Notes: a model not told the origin generated them from the letters alone. A stretch of DNA of 64,000 nucleotides from Euphorbia lathyris (GCF_963576675.1 NC_088913.1:22206001-22270000); one strand, 5' to 3'; shown: positions 9,961 to 21,109, numbered from the stretch's first letter. Translations and numbers: made by a program.

Positions 9961-11211
9961 CTCAACATACATTCTTCAAACCCAATCCATCATTTCATTC
10001 AAAACGTTGCTCGATAGCCCATGTTTTTCATTGGTTTCTAACCCCTAAAATACAGTTTTTCGAGTAACCGTTTCGCTGAAAGTTATCGGTAAGTTAATTA
10101 ATTCAGTTGTTTTCTCGTTCAAGTTTAATTCACGGCTCCTCCCATTTATCAAAATTAACATTCTATAGGTTCGTTTGAGTAGTCAATCGACGACATCCGA
10201 TGTCTTCGGTTGGTGTCTCAACAACAAGTTTTTTATTATTCAATTACGTCCTTAATTTCCAATTTTTTTTTTTTTTTTTGCAATTTACATTTAATATGCT
10301 CAATTTCTGTACGGAATTACGTTATTATCGTGTAATTCTCTGTTTTCCTTTCCACATTTGTAATAAAAAATATTGTAAGAAATCTATAAGAAGAAGAAAT
10401 ATTAAAAAAATCTTTGTGTTGATTTTTCAATTTTCTTAGACACATTGTTAAAGCTAGTTAAGCTTTTTATAAGTGCAATTAAGGGCGAAGAGGGATTTTT
10501 TCAGTCATTGAATCATTATCCAGTCGTTTCGTTCATTGAATTCAAGTTTAGGCGTGTTAATTCATTTACTTCTCTACAAAAATTAATTATCATTTGGGAA
10601 TTAACTTCCTTAGCACGCCAACACATCAACGATGTGTTCAAGGTTGAAAATTTGTATATTTCTAAAATATCGTTAACAGTTATAAATAACCAAACAAAAA
10701 TTTAGGAAAGCGTTTCAGTTTATCAACAATTTTAGAAAGTTCAACTTAATAGCCAAATAACTTTCAAATCAGTCTATTCAAATTTTCTATTAAATAGATT
10801 TTACTTATTGATCAGCTGCTATCCGTATATTGTTGTCGATGCAGGGTAAACTATAAATAGATTTTACTTAATATAAACGTTAAGATTAAATATGCAAAAA
10901 ATCAAATTTAATCAGAATCAATCCTTCATTTTTATTTTTTTTTGAAAAATCAATCCTTATCTTGTTAATAACTAGATTAATGGACCTCCATTTGATATAT
11001 CAATTATGAGTATTTGATTTATTGAGGTGTAGAATAAACATAAAAAATGAAGCAAAGAAAAGTAGAAATGTTTACTAAATGTTTTCTTTTATGTGGAATC
11101 CGAATTCTTATTTTGGTTGGATCGACCTTAACAAAAATAACGACTCAAGGTCTTTCTTTTTGTCGTTTTCAGTTACAGGTCGTTTTTGCTTAGTTAATAT
11201 TCTAAGATGCT

Positions 11212-11242
<31 letters not shown>

Positions 11243-11455
11243 CTATGTGATTACCGATAAATTCCATTTTATTTTGTCCCTACTTCAATACACCATGTTT
11301 GTTAATATCAGAAATTTGTCCTTCAATTTGATTGTTTGTTATAGAAGGGTAAAATTAGCTTTGTTTAGTAATTTTAGTCCCTCAATTATGAACTCTCTTA
11401 TGTTTGTATTTATTTAGTTATCTTAAATAGCTTTGTATTTGTTAAAGATGTACTG
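9961..11455. other. AT-rich intergenic, nothing recognised
   Basis: No gene or transposon end that I can support. There is a run of more than 20 A residues at about 11218-11241. Open frames here are AT-rich artefacts. Confidence 0.5.
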
Positions 11456-11601
11456 CACGCGTCCAGGGCCGGTTCCAGGGGGAGGCCACCTAGGCAGCCG
11501 CCTAGGGCCTCCGACTTACGGGGGCCTCTGATCGGAACCTTTTTCAAATTTGATAATTATTAAAATTATAATGGTTAAAAATATATGCACTTGAATATAT
11601 A

Positions 11602-11680
11602 ACAAAATGTATCGTTAGGCTGAATGGTAAAGACATAGTGGAGCTATTTGCAAAGGTGTGAGTTCAATTTCCAGAACGGT
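11602..11680 (+). repeat. tRNA-like (SINE-like) fragment
   Basis: A box A-like TTAGGCTGAATGGTAAAG and a box B-like GAGTTCAATTTCC stand at tRNA-type spacing. There is no A-tail or TSD, so it is probably an old SINE head absorbed into the hAT-type element. Confidence 0.45.
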
Positions 11681-11689
11681 ATGTTTTGG

Positions 11690-12224
11690 GGGTAAATTAC
11701 ACCCATGGCCACTGAACTTTACCCATTTTCACATTATGGCCATTGAACTTCATTTCTTCCTGGTATGGCCTCCGAACTTTATACTTTTTAACACCGGTGG
11801 ACACTCAACGCCTCAAAACGACCGTTGACGGCTAAAAATAAAAAATCCAAAGCGTTAATAATATTCTAAGGAACTTTAATTCTTGAATTTTTTTGTTTTG
11901 AGGTCATTTAGGTATTGTTTGGTTAGGAGAGAGAAAGTGATTTTTTAGAGAGAGAAATCTCCAAAAAATGTGATTTTCGAAAATGAAAAATGTGGGTTCA
12001 TGGTAAATGTCGTTCTGAACAGCTTTAATTCTTGAATATTTTCATTTTGAGGTTGTTAACGGTCATTAACGATCGTTGACGGTCATTTTGAGAAGTTAGT
12101 TAAAATTGAGTGGCCACAGGTATTAAAAAGTGTAAAATTTAGTTGCCATACTAGAAAGAAATGAAGTTCAGTGGCCATAATGTGAAAATGGATAAAGTTC
12201 CATGGCCATGGATGTAATTTACCC
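11690..12224. mobile_element. MULE-type MITE, ~105 bp inverted arms, 10 bp direct repeat
   Basis: Starts GGGTAAATTACACCC and ends GGATGTAATTTACCC; the arms stay complementary for about 105 bp with mismatches. Direct repeats TATGTTTTGG lie at 11680-11689 and 12225-12234. It belongs to the same family as the element at 2320-2827. Confidence 0.9.
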
Positions 12225-12518
12225 TATGTTTTGGTTCTTATTTTCTATTTTCTTTTATTCCAGATTTTCTTAGTAATAATAATAAGAATACGTTTCTTTA
12301 AAACTAGTATATAAAGTTATTTTCTCTTTATTTTTCATATGTTTTGTTATTATTATTATTATTATATAATTTTAATAATTATTTTTTTATAATTTTAATT
12401 TTTTCTTTAAACCAAATTGTTAATATATATTCAATCTAAAATGACTAATATATATTGATTTACTTGTTACAATATATTTTAGAACATAATTAATTTTCAC
12501 TAATTTACTCACGCTACT

Positions 12519-12914
12519 GAGTTAATTACATATAAGAGTGAATTACATAACAACTTGTATGGATCAAATTTTTTATGGTGAGTATTTTTACAAAATCAAA
12601 ATGAAAATTATAATTTAGTAGGACAACAATTTATAAGAAGATCCGAATATTTATGGACCACCGCAAATCATTTTTTATCCTTAAAAATAATATTTTTTGG
12701 CTTATATGGAATGAGCTCGGTATTCGAGTTTTATGACGTGATTTAATAAAAAATAAATTTTTTTGTAATATAACATATATATTGAGTTAATTACATAACA
12801 ACCTGTACCGATCAGATTTTTTATGCTGAATATTTTTACAAAATCAAAATGAAAATTATAATCTAGTAAGACAATAAATCATAAAAAGCCTCAAATGTTT
12901 ATGGACCGGCCCTG
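12519..12914. repeat. Direct repeat of ~135 bp in the hAT-type element
   Basis: About 12519-12660 and 12784-12905 are similar (GAGTTAATTACAT, then AATATTTTTACAAAATCAAA-like text, then ...TTTATGGACC). They are separated by an AT-rich spacer. The second copy ends at the internal hAT-like terminus. Confidence 0.8.
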
Positions 12915-13830
12915 AATATTGGTGTAGGTGCCGCGGCCTCGCCCGGGCGGACCGGAGGGTGGACACCGTTGACGAAAGATGCTGTGATTGGCGCCGAAAG
13001 CAACCAATCGTGGAATCAAGCTGCTCGGCAGGACCGAAGCCTGGAGTATGGAAGAGTCGCCACCCACGAATGGGAAAATGAACACCGATCCCTTGCGGGA
13101 GACCGGTGAGGGTTCGAGAAACTTAGGTACGAACCGAGAAGGCTAGCTCCTTTCCGGAGAAAGGCTACTAGGCACCCCGACATCGCCCGGTTATGAACCA
13201 CCGGCCTCCTACTTAGCGTGTTAGGCGATAACGGACTAATCGCATATTTCTTTAAGTTTAAAATTCATTTGAAACCTTTTCTTTCTCGCTTTAAAAACCG
13301 TTTTGAGCATGTTATTTGAAAGCCATTTTAGTAAAGAATCGCCCATTTTGCATAAATTTAAAGCATATAGGAGAGAGAGGGGGAGAAGAAAGAATTAATT
13401 TATTCACAGTGTGATTTATGCTTCAAACTATACACTAACTCTAAGCTAATCTCATTCCCCAAAAACGAGTTCATTTACATGGTTCGTACCTTAATCGTCG
13501 TTGGAACGATTTAGGTACGTTTCAAAACCCCGTTAATTTACATGACATCGACTCGAATCGCCGTTGGAACGACTCGAGCGTTTGAAAACGTTGAGCAAAA
13601 AGTTTTAACCCAAAAAATGTTTAAGCATACAAGTCCATTTATTTTTGTACAAAATCATTTTAGATAGGAAAACGATTCAAAAACTCTATTATTTACAATT
13701 AAAAGACGGTTTTAATTACGAGGTTCGCTCAATCCGCCGTTGGAACGAATTAAGGTTTTAAGACGTGATGTTTTTAGGAAATGGTTTAAAGTGATAAAAA
13801 AAGCCTTTTATTTACATTAGAAACTTCTAG

Positions 13831-15518
13831 CCTGTAAGCTCCCTGAGCCGGTCCTCAACGACCTTGATAAAATTAATCGGCGTTTTCTGTGGGGAGAGTC
13901 TGGGGATGGGAGGAAGATTCACCTGGTCCCTTGGAAGGAAGCCTGCCAGCCTAAGAGCAGGGGGGGTCTTGGTATAAGGCAAGCTAAGGACAATAATAAA
14001 GTCCTGTTAATGAAGCTTCTTTGGAGAATGTGGCAATCCCCCTCCTCCCTTTGGGTTCGTCTTCTGTGCGGCAAGTATAGGAAAGATAGAATCTTTGGTG
14101 GCCCGAAGGAGAGGGTTGTCAGCTGTTCCTTCCTCTGGAAAGGGCTTAGTGCTGTTTTTGCTGAGTTCTGTACGGGGATTGGCTTAGAGGTGGGTAATGG
14201 GAGATCCATTAGTTTCTGGTATGACACCTGGATTGGTGACAAACCGTTGATTGAGGTGTGCATCGCCCCTCCGCCGAATGATCTCCTCTCCTGGAGAATT
14301 GCTGATGTGGTGGACTCGGAGGGAGACTGGATCTGGTCTAAGTTCGACTCCTTTCTTACCCTGGAGACCCTCCTTAATATTAGAGGTGTGAAGATTAGTA
14401 ATCAAGAGGAGGATAAGGACAGACACTGCTGGGCCTTGACTAATAATGGTTCTTATTCTTGCAAATCGGCCTATGAAGCTTTTACCCCTAATAGGGCTGA
14501 TCCTCCCTTGGAAATTTGGAAGTCCATTTGGGCCCTCAAAGTCCCCTACCGCATTAGGAGTTTCCTATGGCTGGGAGTCAAAGACAGGCTCCTCACGAAT
14601 GCAGATAGACACAGAAGGCACTTGGCTGTATCTGGTGCCTGTAGCAGATGCAGCGGCCATGTGGAAACCTTGTGCCATGCTTTGAGGGATTGCGCGAATA
14701 GTAGAAAGGTTTGGAAAGGGGTCCTTCCTCACCACATCCTTCCTTCCTTTATGGGGTTCTCTGATATTGACTGGTTCTCTGAAGGCGTTAATGGGAATTT
14801 GTTGGTCAGTATGGAGCACGGGGCTATTCTTTTCGCTATTATTTGTCACCAAATGTGGAAATGGAGGAATGAAGAGTTATTTGCTGAGAAGACTGTCTTT
14901 ATTCCTGACCTCCGGTTTTACTTCTCGAAAAAACTCTCTGTTATTACAAAGAGTTTTGAAGGAGAGCCCCTGGTTCACCCCTCCCCGGTTAAAGAGGTCC
15001 AGTTAGTTGGTTGGAGGAAGCCCAGGGAAGGGGTTGTCAAGTTGAATACGGATGGCTCCTGCCTTAGTAATGGCAGAATTGCTGCTGGTGGAGTTCTTCG
15101 GGATGCTGGTGGCGACTGGCTGGCTGGGTTTACCCATAACTTAGGTACGGGCTCCTCCTTTACTGCGGAGCTCTGGGGGATCTTGTCTGGCATTAAACTC
15201 GCCATTCGCATGGGTGTTAAAAGACTTTCGGTGGAGTCTGACAATTTGGAGGCTATCAACAGGATTTCGGATAGACAGGCTGTTTGTCTTAAGAGTCAAA
15301 ATCTCATTAAAGCCATCTTGAGGCTTCGTCCTGCCTTCGATTCTCTTACCTTCTCCCATATTTATAGGGAGCAAAACCGCGTGGCGGATCGCTTGGCAGC
15401 TGCTGGGCATGGGGGGATGTTAGGTGTTTCTACCCTTTCCGTTCCTCCTTCTTTTCTGTTACCTTCTCTTCTTGAGGATAGGATTGGGGTCAGTCTTCCT
15501 AGACTGATCCCGGGTTAG
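13831..15518 (+). pseudogene. LINE ORF2 C-terminal part: zinc-binding region and RNase H
   Basis: An uninterrupted frame of about 560 codons from the truncation point to TAG at 15516-15518; the ATG at 14010 is internal. First comes the end of the RT region (KINRRFLWG, KIHLVPW, GGLGIRQA). Then the zf-RVT region with CSRCSGHVETLCHALRDC (C-x2-C...H-x4-C), then an RNase H domain with LNTDGSC, TAELWGI, VESDN and REQNRVAD carrying the acidic catalytic residues. RNase H at the ORF2 end is typical of many plant L1 elements. The endonuclease and RT catalytic domains are missing, so it cannot transpose. The lack of any stop suggests a young insertion. Confidence 0.94.
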
Positions 15519-15567
15519 GTTTTTGTTTGTTTGTTTTTTTCTTCCCTTCTTACCAAAAAAAAAAAAA
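13831..15567 (+). mobile_element. 5'-truncated L1-type LINE with 12 bp TSD and A-tail
   Basis: Flanked by the direct repeat AGAAACTTCTAG (13819-13830 and 15568-15579). It ends in an A13 tail (15555-15567) directly before the second repeat. The 5' end is inside the ORF2 coding frame, the usual result of incomplete target-primed reverse transcription. Confidence 0.96.
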
Positions 15568-15906
15568 AGAAACTTCTAGAAAACTTAAGTTTAAATAAGC
15601 AAATTAAACCCTCTTTTTGTGGTTTGTTTTCCCTTTTTTTTCACTCAATTAACCTCTAATTACAACAATTAACAAATTTAGTCTAAACCCACCCAACCCA
15701 AATACATTTAAAGAATATACACATATAAAAGTCCAAAAGGACAATAAATGTACATATTTATACATATATACAAGAACGGCAAAAATAGTAATAATATATA
15801 TAGATTAAATATATGATAAGAAAAATAATAATACATATATAAGTGAAGATAAAGATAATGCTAATTAATACACTTTGATTTTGATTTAAGAAACAATGTA
15901 ATGATA

Positions 15907-16042
15907 AGTGGTGAAGCTCTTAGCCTAGTGGTTGAGAGTTTACCTATGCCTTGGGAGGTCATGGGTTCGAATCACATCCGGGTCTGGTGGAGATTTTTCT
16001 TTCTTCTTTAATGTAAGCGCATTGCGCAAATTTAAAAAAAAA
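15907..16042 (+). mobile_element. tRNA-derived SINE with 19 bp TSD
   Basis: Box A TAGCCTAGTGG (about 15921) and box B GGTTCGAATCA (about 15964) form an internal Pol III promoter. A tRNA-unrelated body follows, then an A-tail to 16042. The flanks AAGAAACAATGTAATGATA (15888-15906) and its one-mismatch copy (16043-16061) are the TSD. The whole element is 136 bp. Confidence 0.95.
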
Positions 16043-16373
16043 AAGAAACAATCTAATGATAGAGAATAAAATTCATAAAGAAGAAAATTAAACCTAAGCC
16101 AAAATAGTTTTTGTACATAATAATATGAATATAGTTTTACAAAACAATAAAAAGAAAACATATATATATACATATAGTTTTACAAAACCAAATTAATGTA
16201 AATTATACCCAAATTTACAAAAATAAGTAAATACCTAAATAATCATTAGATAAATACCCCAAAAATAAATTTAATAGATATGCTATATAGTTATATATAC
16301 ATATATATAGGAATAAATGTCAAAAAGGCTAAGAAAAAGGCTTAAAAATGGATTTTTAAAATTCCAGCATCTT

Positions 16374-16396
16374 TACCGACGGAAAATCCGTCGGTA
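16374..16396. repeat. Perfect 10 bp-stem hairpin
   Basis: TACCGACGGA, AAA, TCCGTCGGTA. This motif is common in subterminal parts of plant CACTA elements, but no CACTA end is seen here. It lies inside the LTR-like segment. Confidence 0.8.
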
Positions 16397-17090
16397 AACT
16401 GCCTTTAGTGACAGAAACAACAAAGTTACAGAATCAGTCCCAAACTTTCTAGATTTATTCAAACACTTTAAATCTACTCTATTCTATCATTTTGGTCCCC
16501 GAACTACCCAAATCGGGTCATAGTCTATAACGGAGTATACCAAAGCGATGTTTTATTTCCAAAACGTATTTAAAAAGCTTTTCTAAATTCTATATTTACA
16601 ACGTTTTAATCCCGAACTCCCCTTAAATCGGGTCACGGTTCGTGTTGGGACTTTAAAACGAGGTTTTTATTTCAAAAACAAAACAAAACGTTTATTTAAT
16701 ACGAGACGGGAATTAAATAAATACGGAAAAAGAAATAAACGTGATAAATAAATAACTAAATAAATAAATAAGGAAACAAAACTATAAATAAAATAAATAG
16801 ATGAAATAAATAAAGCGAGTCTAGTCCTCGGATAATACCTCAAGATCGGTATTGACGGCTTGATGTCGGTCGATTCCACGAGTTATGATTTTTTTTTTTT
16901 GGTGTTTCTTGGTGTTTTGATAAAATATTAGACTTTTAGGAAATTTGGATTTTTTAGAAAAAAAAAATGTTTTCTCCCAAAAATTCACTTTCTCTCTCTA
17001 AAAATAATTTTCTAGAGTGAGAAGCTCCAAAATCCCCCCTCTAAATGCATGGGGATCCGTGCCTTTTATAGGCACAGATCCCAAAAAAAA
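16397..17090. other. Non-coding part of the LTR-like segment
   Basis: Contains two AAATCGGGTCA motifs (about 16510 and 16625) and a possible LTR promoter region (CCTTTTATAGGC, about 17071). No gene seen. Confidence 0.4.
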
Positions 17091-17250
17091 ATTGGGCGTC
17101 GCCCGGCGGGAGTTAGGCGACGCCCAAAACAGGTTGGGCGAACGCCCAACTCATGTTTCCGTTGGGCGTTCGCCCGACGACCGTTGGGCGTCCGCCCAAC
17201 GAGCGTTGGGCGTCCGCCCGACGACTGCCAGGCGATGCCCGACACGGCCG
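17091..17250. repeat. GC-rich palindromic array (TTGGGCG-NN-CGCCCAA), ~22 bp period
   Basis: Units start at 17091, 17112, 17133, 17161, 17183, 17205 and 17227: spacing 21, 21, 28, 22, 22, 22. Each is a short inverted repeat of GGGCG and CGCCC around two or three bases. GC-rich, CpG-rich sequence without obvious periodicity continues to about 17480, in sharp contrast to the AT-rich surroundings. Long open frames in several phases follow from the base composition. Confidence 0.85.
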
Positions 17251-17880
17251 GACGGTCACCGAACGGCCATCGAGCGACACTGACCGTACGTCGGATCGCG
17301 CCCGACGCTCGACGGGTGACGCTCCCTCTCCGACGGGCGACGTCCGACGCTCGGCACGCCAGACGGGCGCCCGATGTGCCGCGCACCGCGGTTCACAGAG
17401 CGACGATCGCTACTGGGAGCGTCATTCGTCACTCACCGGCTGACGCTCGGCCTCCGGGGCCTTATCGCTCACTGTCGTAACAGTGAACGTGCCCGACCTC
17501 ACTCAGGAGACGCCGAATTTGTTAGCGGGGCTTTCCAGTGCCGACTCTCCGAGCTTTTTTGTTTATTTTTAAATTTTCTGATTAACAGAATCAACCGACT
17601 TGGCCGTTTATCGTGGGTTTTCGTCACAGGTCCTCCAACTCGGTGTCTACAATAGGCCATGAGTGCGATCGCATAGGACCTGAGCCAAAATGGTCTCAAA
17701 TTGTTTTTTACTGTATATATAGTAATATTTTTAAATGGCCAAATAATATGATATTTTAGATCTAAAATATGTCCAAATTCTATTTTAAACTTTTAAGTAC
17801 AATTTTTTTTATTAAGAGCTTTTTTATCTCTTTTTTTCATCTAGGTCCATAAAAAAATCAGGACCGGCCCTACACGCGTC

Positions 17881-19405
17881 TTAAAAAAAAGATTAAGATT
17901 GGAGTATGAGGTTCTAATATTAGAGAAGACAAATTTTACAGTTTAGCAAGTTAGAACTTCATTTTTAATCTATTGCATAAATTTTTCATAAAAAAAAAAA
18001 GAACTATTGCATAAATTATGTAATAACATTCTAAGCTGCGTGCACAACTTATATTTTTAGGAACCGAGTGATTAATTGATTACATTTTACGCAACTTCAT
18101 AAGCTAACTAAACATTTTATGTAAGTTGAGGGGACTATCGGAATACTTTAAAAATTTAGGGGTCAATCAAAAGTTTGCAAATGATGTTTTAAGCAAAAAA
18201 AAAAAAATAAATATATATATATATATCTAAGAAAATTAGCTGAAGTGATCATAAAATGAAACATTTATCATGTGATTCAAATGGTGCACGATCCCGAACT
18301 TCCAAACAGATTAAGTCTAAAGGACAAGATGCAAAATAGTTTGATTGTGGAAATGGTAGGTGATGTGCCTTGCTAACTCAACATGAGTGACAAACCAGAA
18401 TTTTTATTGTCCTTAACAAAGGGAATTTTATTCAATTGAAGGACATGTTTAACAATCGGGGTCTGTTTGGTACGTTGTAATTAGATCTGCATATGGCCGG
18501 GCTCGGACCGGGTCTGTCATGCTTTTAATCAAACCTGACGAGCCCAACCCAGCCGTAATAAATTGAATCGGACTCAGACTCGGACTGGACTCGGGCCTAA
18601 AATATGAATCTCAAGCCCGTCCGTCCAAGCCTATATGTATATTAAAAAAATACAATTAAAATGTCACACCAGCTTTTCTTAATAAAAAAAAATTACACAC
18701 ACAATACAATACTTAATAAGTTTGAAAAAATTCTAACAAACTAATTGTGTATTGGTTGTAAGATAAGTATATATATCATATAGTCCAAGCCCATTCAGTT
18801 TCTGGTGGGCTTATACGGGCTCGGGCTGGGCCGATGGAAAATTCATATAGCCCAAGCCCATTCAGCTTTTATAATTGAGGGACTGACAAAGAGGTTATGT
18901 GGCCTTATGTCAATTGATTTTCCATTCGTTGGTATGCTCTTAATTGCAGCTTTGTCAAAGTGTTTTTCTCTGTTTGATCTTTTTTGAGTTGACGATGGTT
19001 TGTCTCTACTTGCCCTACGTGTTTCATTTCACGCTCTTTGAGGGGGCATTCTAGGAGAAGTTAATGCTCTTTCGTCATTAGTTGTTAGTAATGATGATGG
19101 TCGTCGTTTCGTTTTCCATCTCCATAGTATAAAAGGAAGAAAATGTTTAGTGAGTTTCTTTTACATTTCACTCATTGCATTCTTTTTCTTCTTCTTTTTC
19201 CAGCGATTTTGATTTACACGTAATTACTCTTTGACCTTTTTGCTTTTCCAGTTCTTTCATTTTTTAGTTGTTACTTCGAAAAAATAAAACCCAAAGAAGC
19301 CTTCTCACGTGGATACTTTTTTTAGGAAGAAGGTTGTGAGATGATATTTGCACTAAGATTTGCACTCACTTGCCTTCAGCCAACCAAATGGATTATAGGG
19401 CTCAT
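17881..19405. other. Intergenic with repeat fragments
   Basis: About 18490-18870 holds GGGCTCGG/AGCCCAA-rich repeat fragments partly in inverted orientation. Elsewhere it is AT-rich. A TAGTATAAAAGGAAG stretch at about 19126 looks like a TATA box, but no coding region follows. No gene is supported. Confidence 0.45.
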
Positions 19406-19544
19406 GTTGGCTCATCTCCCTCTCTCTTTCTTCTTTAGCGGGGTCGATTTCTGATGGCTTAATTTCCAGCGATGCCATGTATGTTGCTGGCCCACTGTTT
19501 GATTTCCTTGGGCGATGTCCATCCCTTCGAATGTGGTAATCTGT

Positions 19545-19870
19545 TATGCTAGGTGCCAGATGGATATGTCATTTTACGAATCAGACAATAGAGGTCGTCC
19601 TATTACCACGTTAGATGGTAGACCAACATCTATCACTAGGAACTCATCTTATGACTATCAGGTGGGGTGGTCGTCTCCGATCTCTATCTTCATGATTACA
19701 CTACCGAACAAGGGGACTGTGTGTCCACTGATTCCCATTAAAGGAGCTTGTGTGGAGCTTAAACTACATAGTTTAAGGCGTAATGCCTCATAGGCCTTCT
19801 TATGCTTGTTGAGCTCTCTGTATCTACATGACAAACCATGTGAACCTTGAAGTCTTCAATCTAGACTTCG
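19545..19870 (-). pseudogene. Ty3/gypsy protease remnant, duplicate of 5560-5900
   Basis: Minus-strand frames give KKAYEALRLKL, PLMGISGHTVPL and FLVIDVGLPSNVVIGRPLL with intervening stops. The active-site loop is lost here through a deletion near 19802. It was duplicated together with the PR-1 gene. Confidence 0.75.
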
Positions 19871-19946
19871 ATCATAAGCGTGTCATCATACACTATCTTA
19901 GGGGTATTGTACAAGAGACGATTTTGTGTACAAGAGGCCTGAATGA

Positions 19947-20038
19947 GCCAACTATAGGTGTGTGATATGTTTTTAAAGCCAACTACGAGTGTGTGATATG
20001 TTTTTAAAGCCAACTATAAGTATGTCATAGATTATTTT
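19947..20038. repeat. 31 bp minisatellite, three copies, upstream of PR-1 gene 3
   Basis: GCCAACTA units at 19947, 19978 and 20009, exact 31 bp period: one unit fewer than upstream of gene 2. Confidence 0.9.
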
Positions 20039-20303
20039 AAAAATTTATGTATAAATATAAAAATAAAATTAAGTGAATAAATTTAAGAATATATATAGAT
20101 TTGAACTAAAACTATTAATTGGATTAAAAGAATTTATTTATTTTAACGGTGTTGGATTTGTATAGAGTAGTGACATTTATTAACAATGACCTCTCCATGA
20201 AATTAATGACTTTTCAATAGAATGAATTATTTTTTAATAAACTCCAAAATCAAATTAATTAAATTCCAAAGCAACCTCACAATATTTTCCACATCCTATT
20301 GCC

Positions 20304-20311
20304 TATAAATA
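20304..20311 (+). promoter_or_regulatory. TATA box of PR-1 gene 3
   Basis: TATAAATA 63 bp before the ATG, in a promoter almost identical to that of gene 2 for about 300 bp. Confidence 0.8.
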
Positions 20312-20366
20312 CCAACAACAAAATGCACCACAAATATATACAAAAGAGAAATTTACATTAAAAAAA

Positions 20367-20855
20367 ATGTTGAGCAAGATTTCAATAGCTCTAATTGTTC
20401 TAATTAGCCTAGCCCTAACCAAATCCCTGAATGCCCAAGATGCACCACAAGACTACATCAATGCTCACAACGAAGCTCGAGGAGAAGTACGCGTCGGCCC
20501 TATGACTTGGGACGACAATGTGGCAGCCTATGCCCGAAACTATGCTGAACAACGTAGGGGTGATTGTAAGCTTCAACATTCCCAAGGGGGCCCTTACGGT
20601 GAAAATATTGTTGCAGGGGGCAGCGGTGATTTCTCCGGCACCAATGCCGTAAAGCTATGGGTTAGTGAAAAGGCTTTTTACAATCACGATTCTAATACTT
20701 GTGCTGCTGGGGAACAATGTGGGCATTACACGCAAGTGGTTTGGAGTAACTCGGTTCGTTTAGGATGTGCTAAGGTTCCATGCAACAGTGGAGGAGTTTT
20801 CATTACTTGCAACTATGATCCTCCCGGTAACTACCCAGACCAGAAACCTTATTAA
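20367..20855 (+). CDS. PR-1 protein, complete, acidic form
   Basis: Second complete intronless PR-1 gene, 162 residues, with the same signal peptide (1-23), CAP cavity residues ([22 protein letters not shown]), six cysteines and CNYD. The predicted CAPE peptide is [11 protein letters not shown]. It differs from gene 2 at eight positions: Gly to Arg in GEVxVGP, Thr to Ala and Gly to Asp around FYNH, Lys to Glu in AGxQC, Arg to Ser in VVWxNS, Arg to Pro in KVxCN, and Arg-Asn to Pro-Asp in the CAPE peptide. These shift the net charge by about -6, to about -4, so the pair splits into a weakly basic and an acidic PR-1. The frame is intact and the core promoter conserved, so it is probably functional. 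Apoplastic defence role is from the family. Confidence 0.97.
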   Translation: MLSKISIALIVLISLALTKSLNAQDAPQDYINAHNEARGEVRVGPMTWDDNVAAYARNYAEQRRGDCKLQHSQGGPYGENIVAGGSGDFSGTNAVKLWVSEKAFYNHDSNTCAAGEQCGHYTQVVWSNSVRLGCAKVPCNSGGVFITCNYDPPGNYPDQKPY

Positions 20856-21109
20856 TTATCTTCTACGTTAAAAAATTCTACTACGTATCCGATATGTATC
20901 GAAATTTACCAATAAAATTGTGATGTGTATGTTTTTTTATTGATCGAGTTTATTACACTCGATCCATCTAGAACTTTTACGTCATTAATAAGGTTTCGAT
21001 ATGTATTATTGTGAAGAGAATAAAAAGATTTGGATATTGTAGCAATTAATATTATTATATTTTGCGAGGACAAAATTCTATATTAATATGGATTTTAAAA
21101 TTCCTGTTA
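20856..21109. other. 3' flank of PR-1 gene 3
   Basis: AATAAA at about 20912, then AT-rich sequence collinear with the gene 2 flank. Confidence 0.6.

Larger units (their letters stand above)
12923..17651. mobile_element. Long LTR-like segment, split by a LINE and a SINE
   Basis: Starts TGTAGGTGCC and ends CGGTGTCTACA. The flanks ATTGG and ATAGG agree at four of five bases, a possible decayed 5 bp TSD. Without the LINE it is about 3.0 kb. It holds a GAGTCGCCACC block, three CGTTGGAACGA motifs (13490-13750) and a GC-rich 3' part, and no retroelement protein of its own. This fits a solo LTR of a large Ty3/gypsy (Tat/Ogre-like) element. A LARD-like element is the alternative. Confidence 0.55.
11464..17872. 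mobile_element. hAT-type non-autonomous element with nested insertions
   Basis: The 5' end CAGGGCCGGTTC and 3' end GGACCGGCCCTA are inverted repeats, flanked by the 8 bp direct repeat CACGCGTC (11456-11463 and 17873-17880). An 8 bp TSD with CAGGG/TAGGG-type ends indicates the hAT superfamily. No transposase is visible. A second perfect hAT-like 3' end (GGACCGGCCCTG) lies inside at 12903-12914 with no matching TSD, so a further nested or rearranged element is possible. Nested inside are a MULE-MITE, an LTR-like segment, a LINE and a SINE, which account for most of the 6.4 kb. Confidence 0.88.

Noticed and set aside
17091..17250. CRISPR-like array
   Set aside because: Plant nuclear DNA, no unique spacers of constant length, no cas genes. 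It is a minisatellite.
17049..17480. 143-codon and other overlapping ORFs in the GC-rich array
   Set aside because: Several phases on both strands are open because the sequence is GC-rich and repetitive. No domain is seen.
19126..19140. Promoter of a gene at 19150-19400
   Set aside because: A TATA-like TATAAAAGG is present, but no open frame or homology follows before the duplicated segment.
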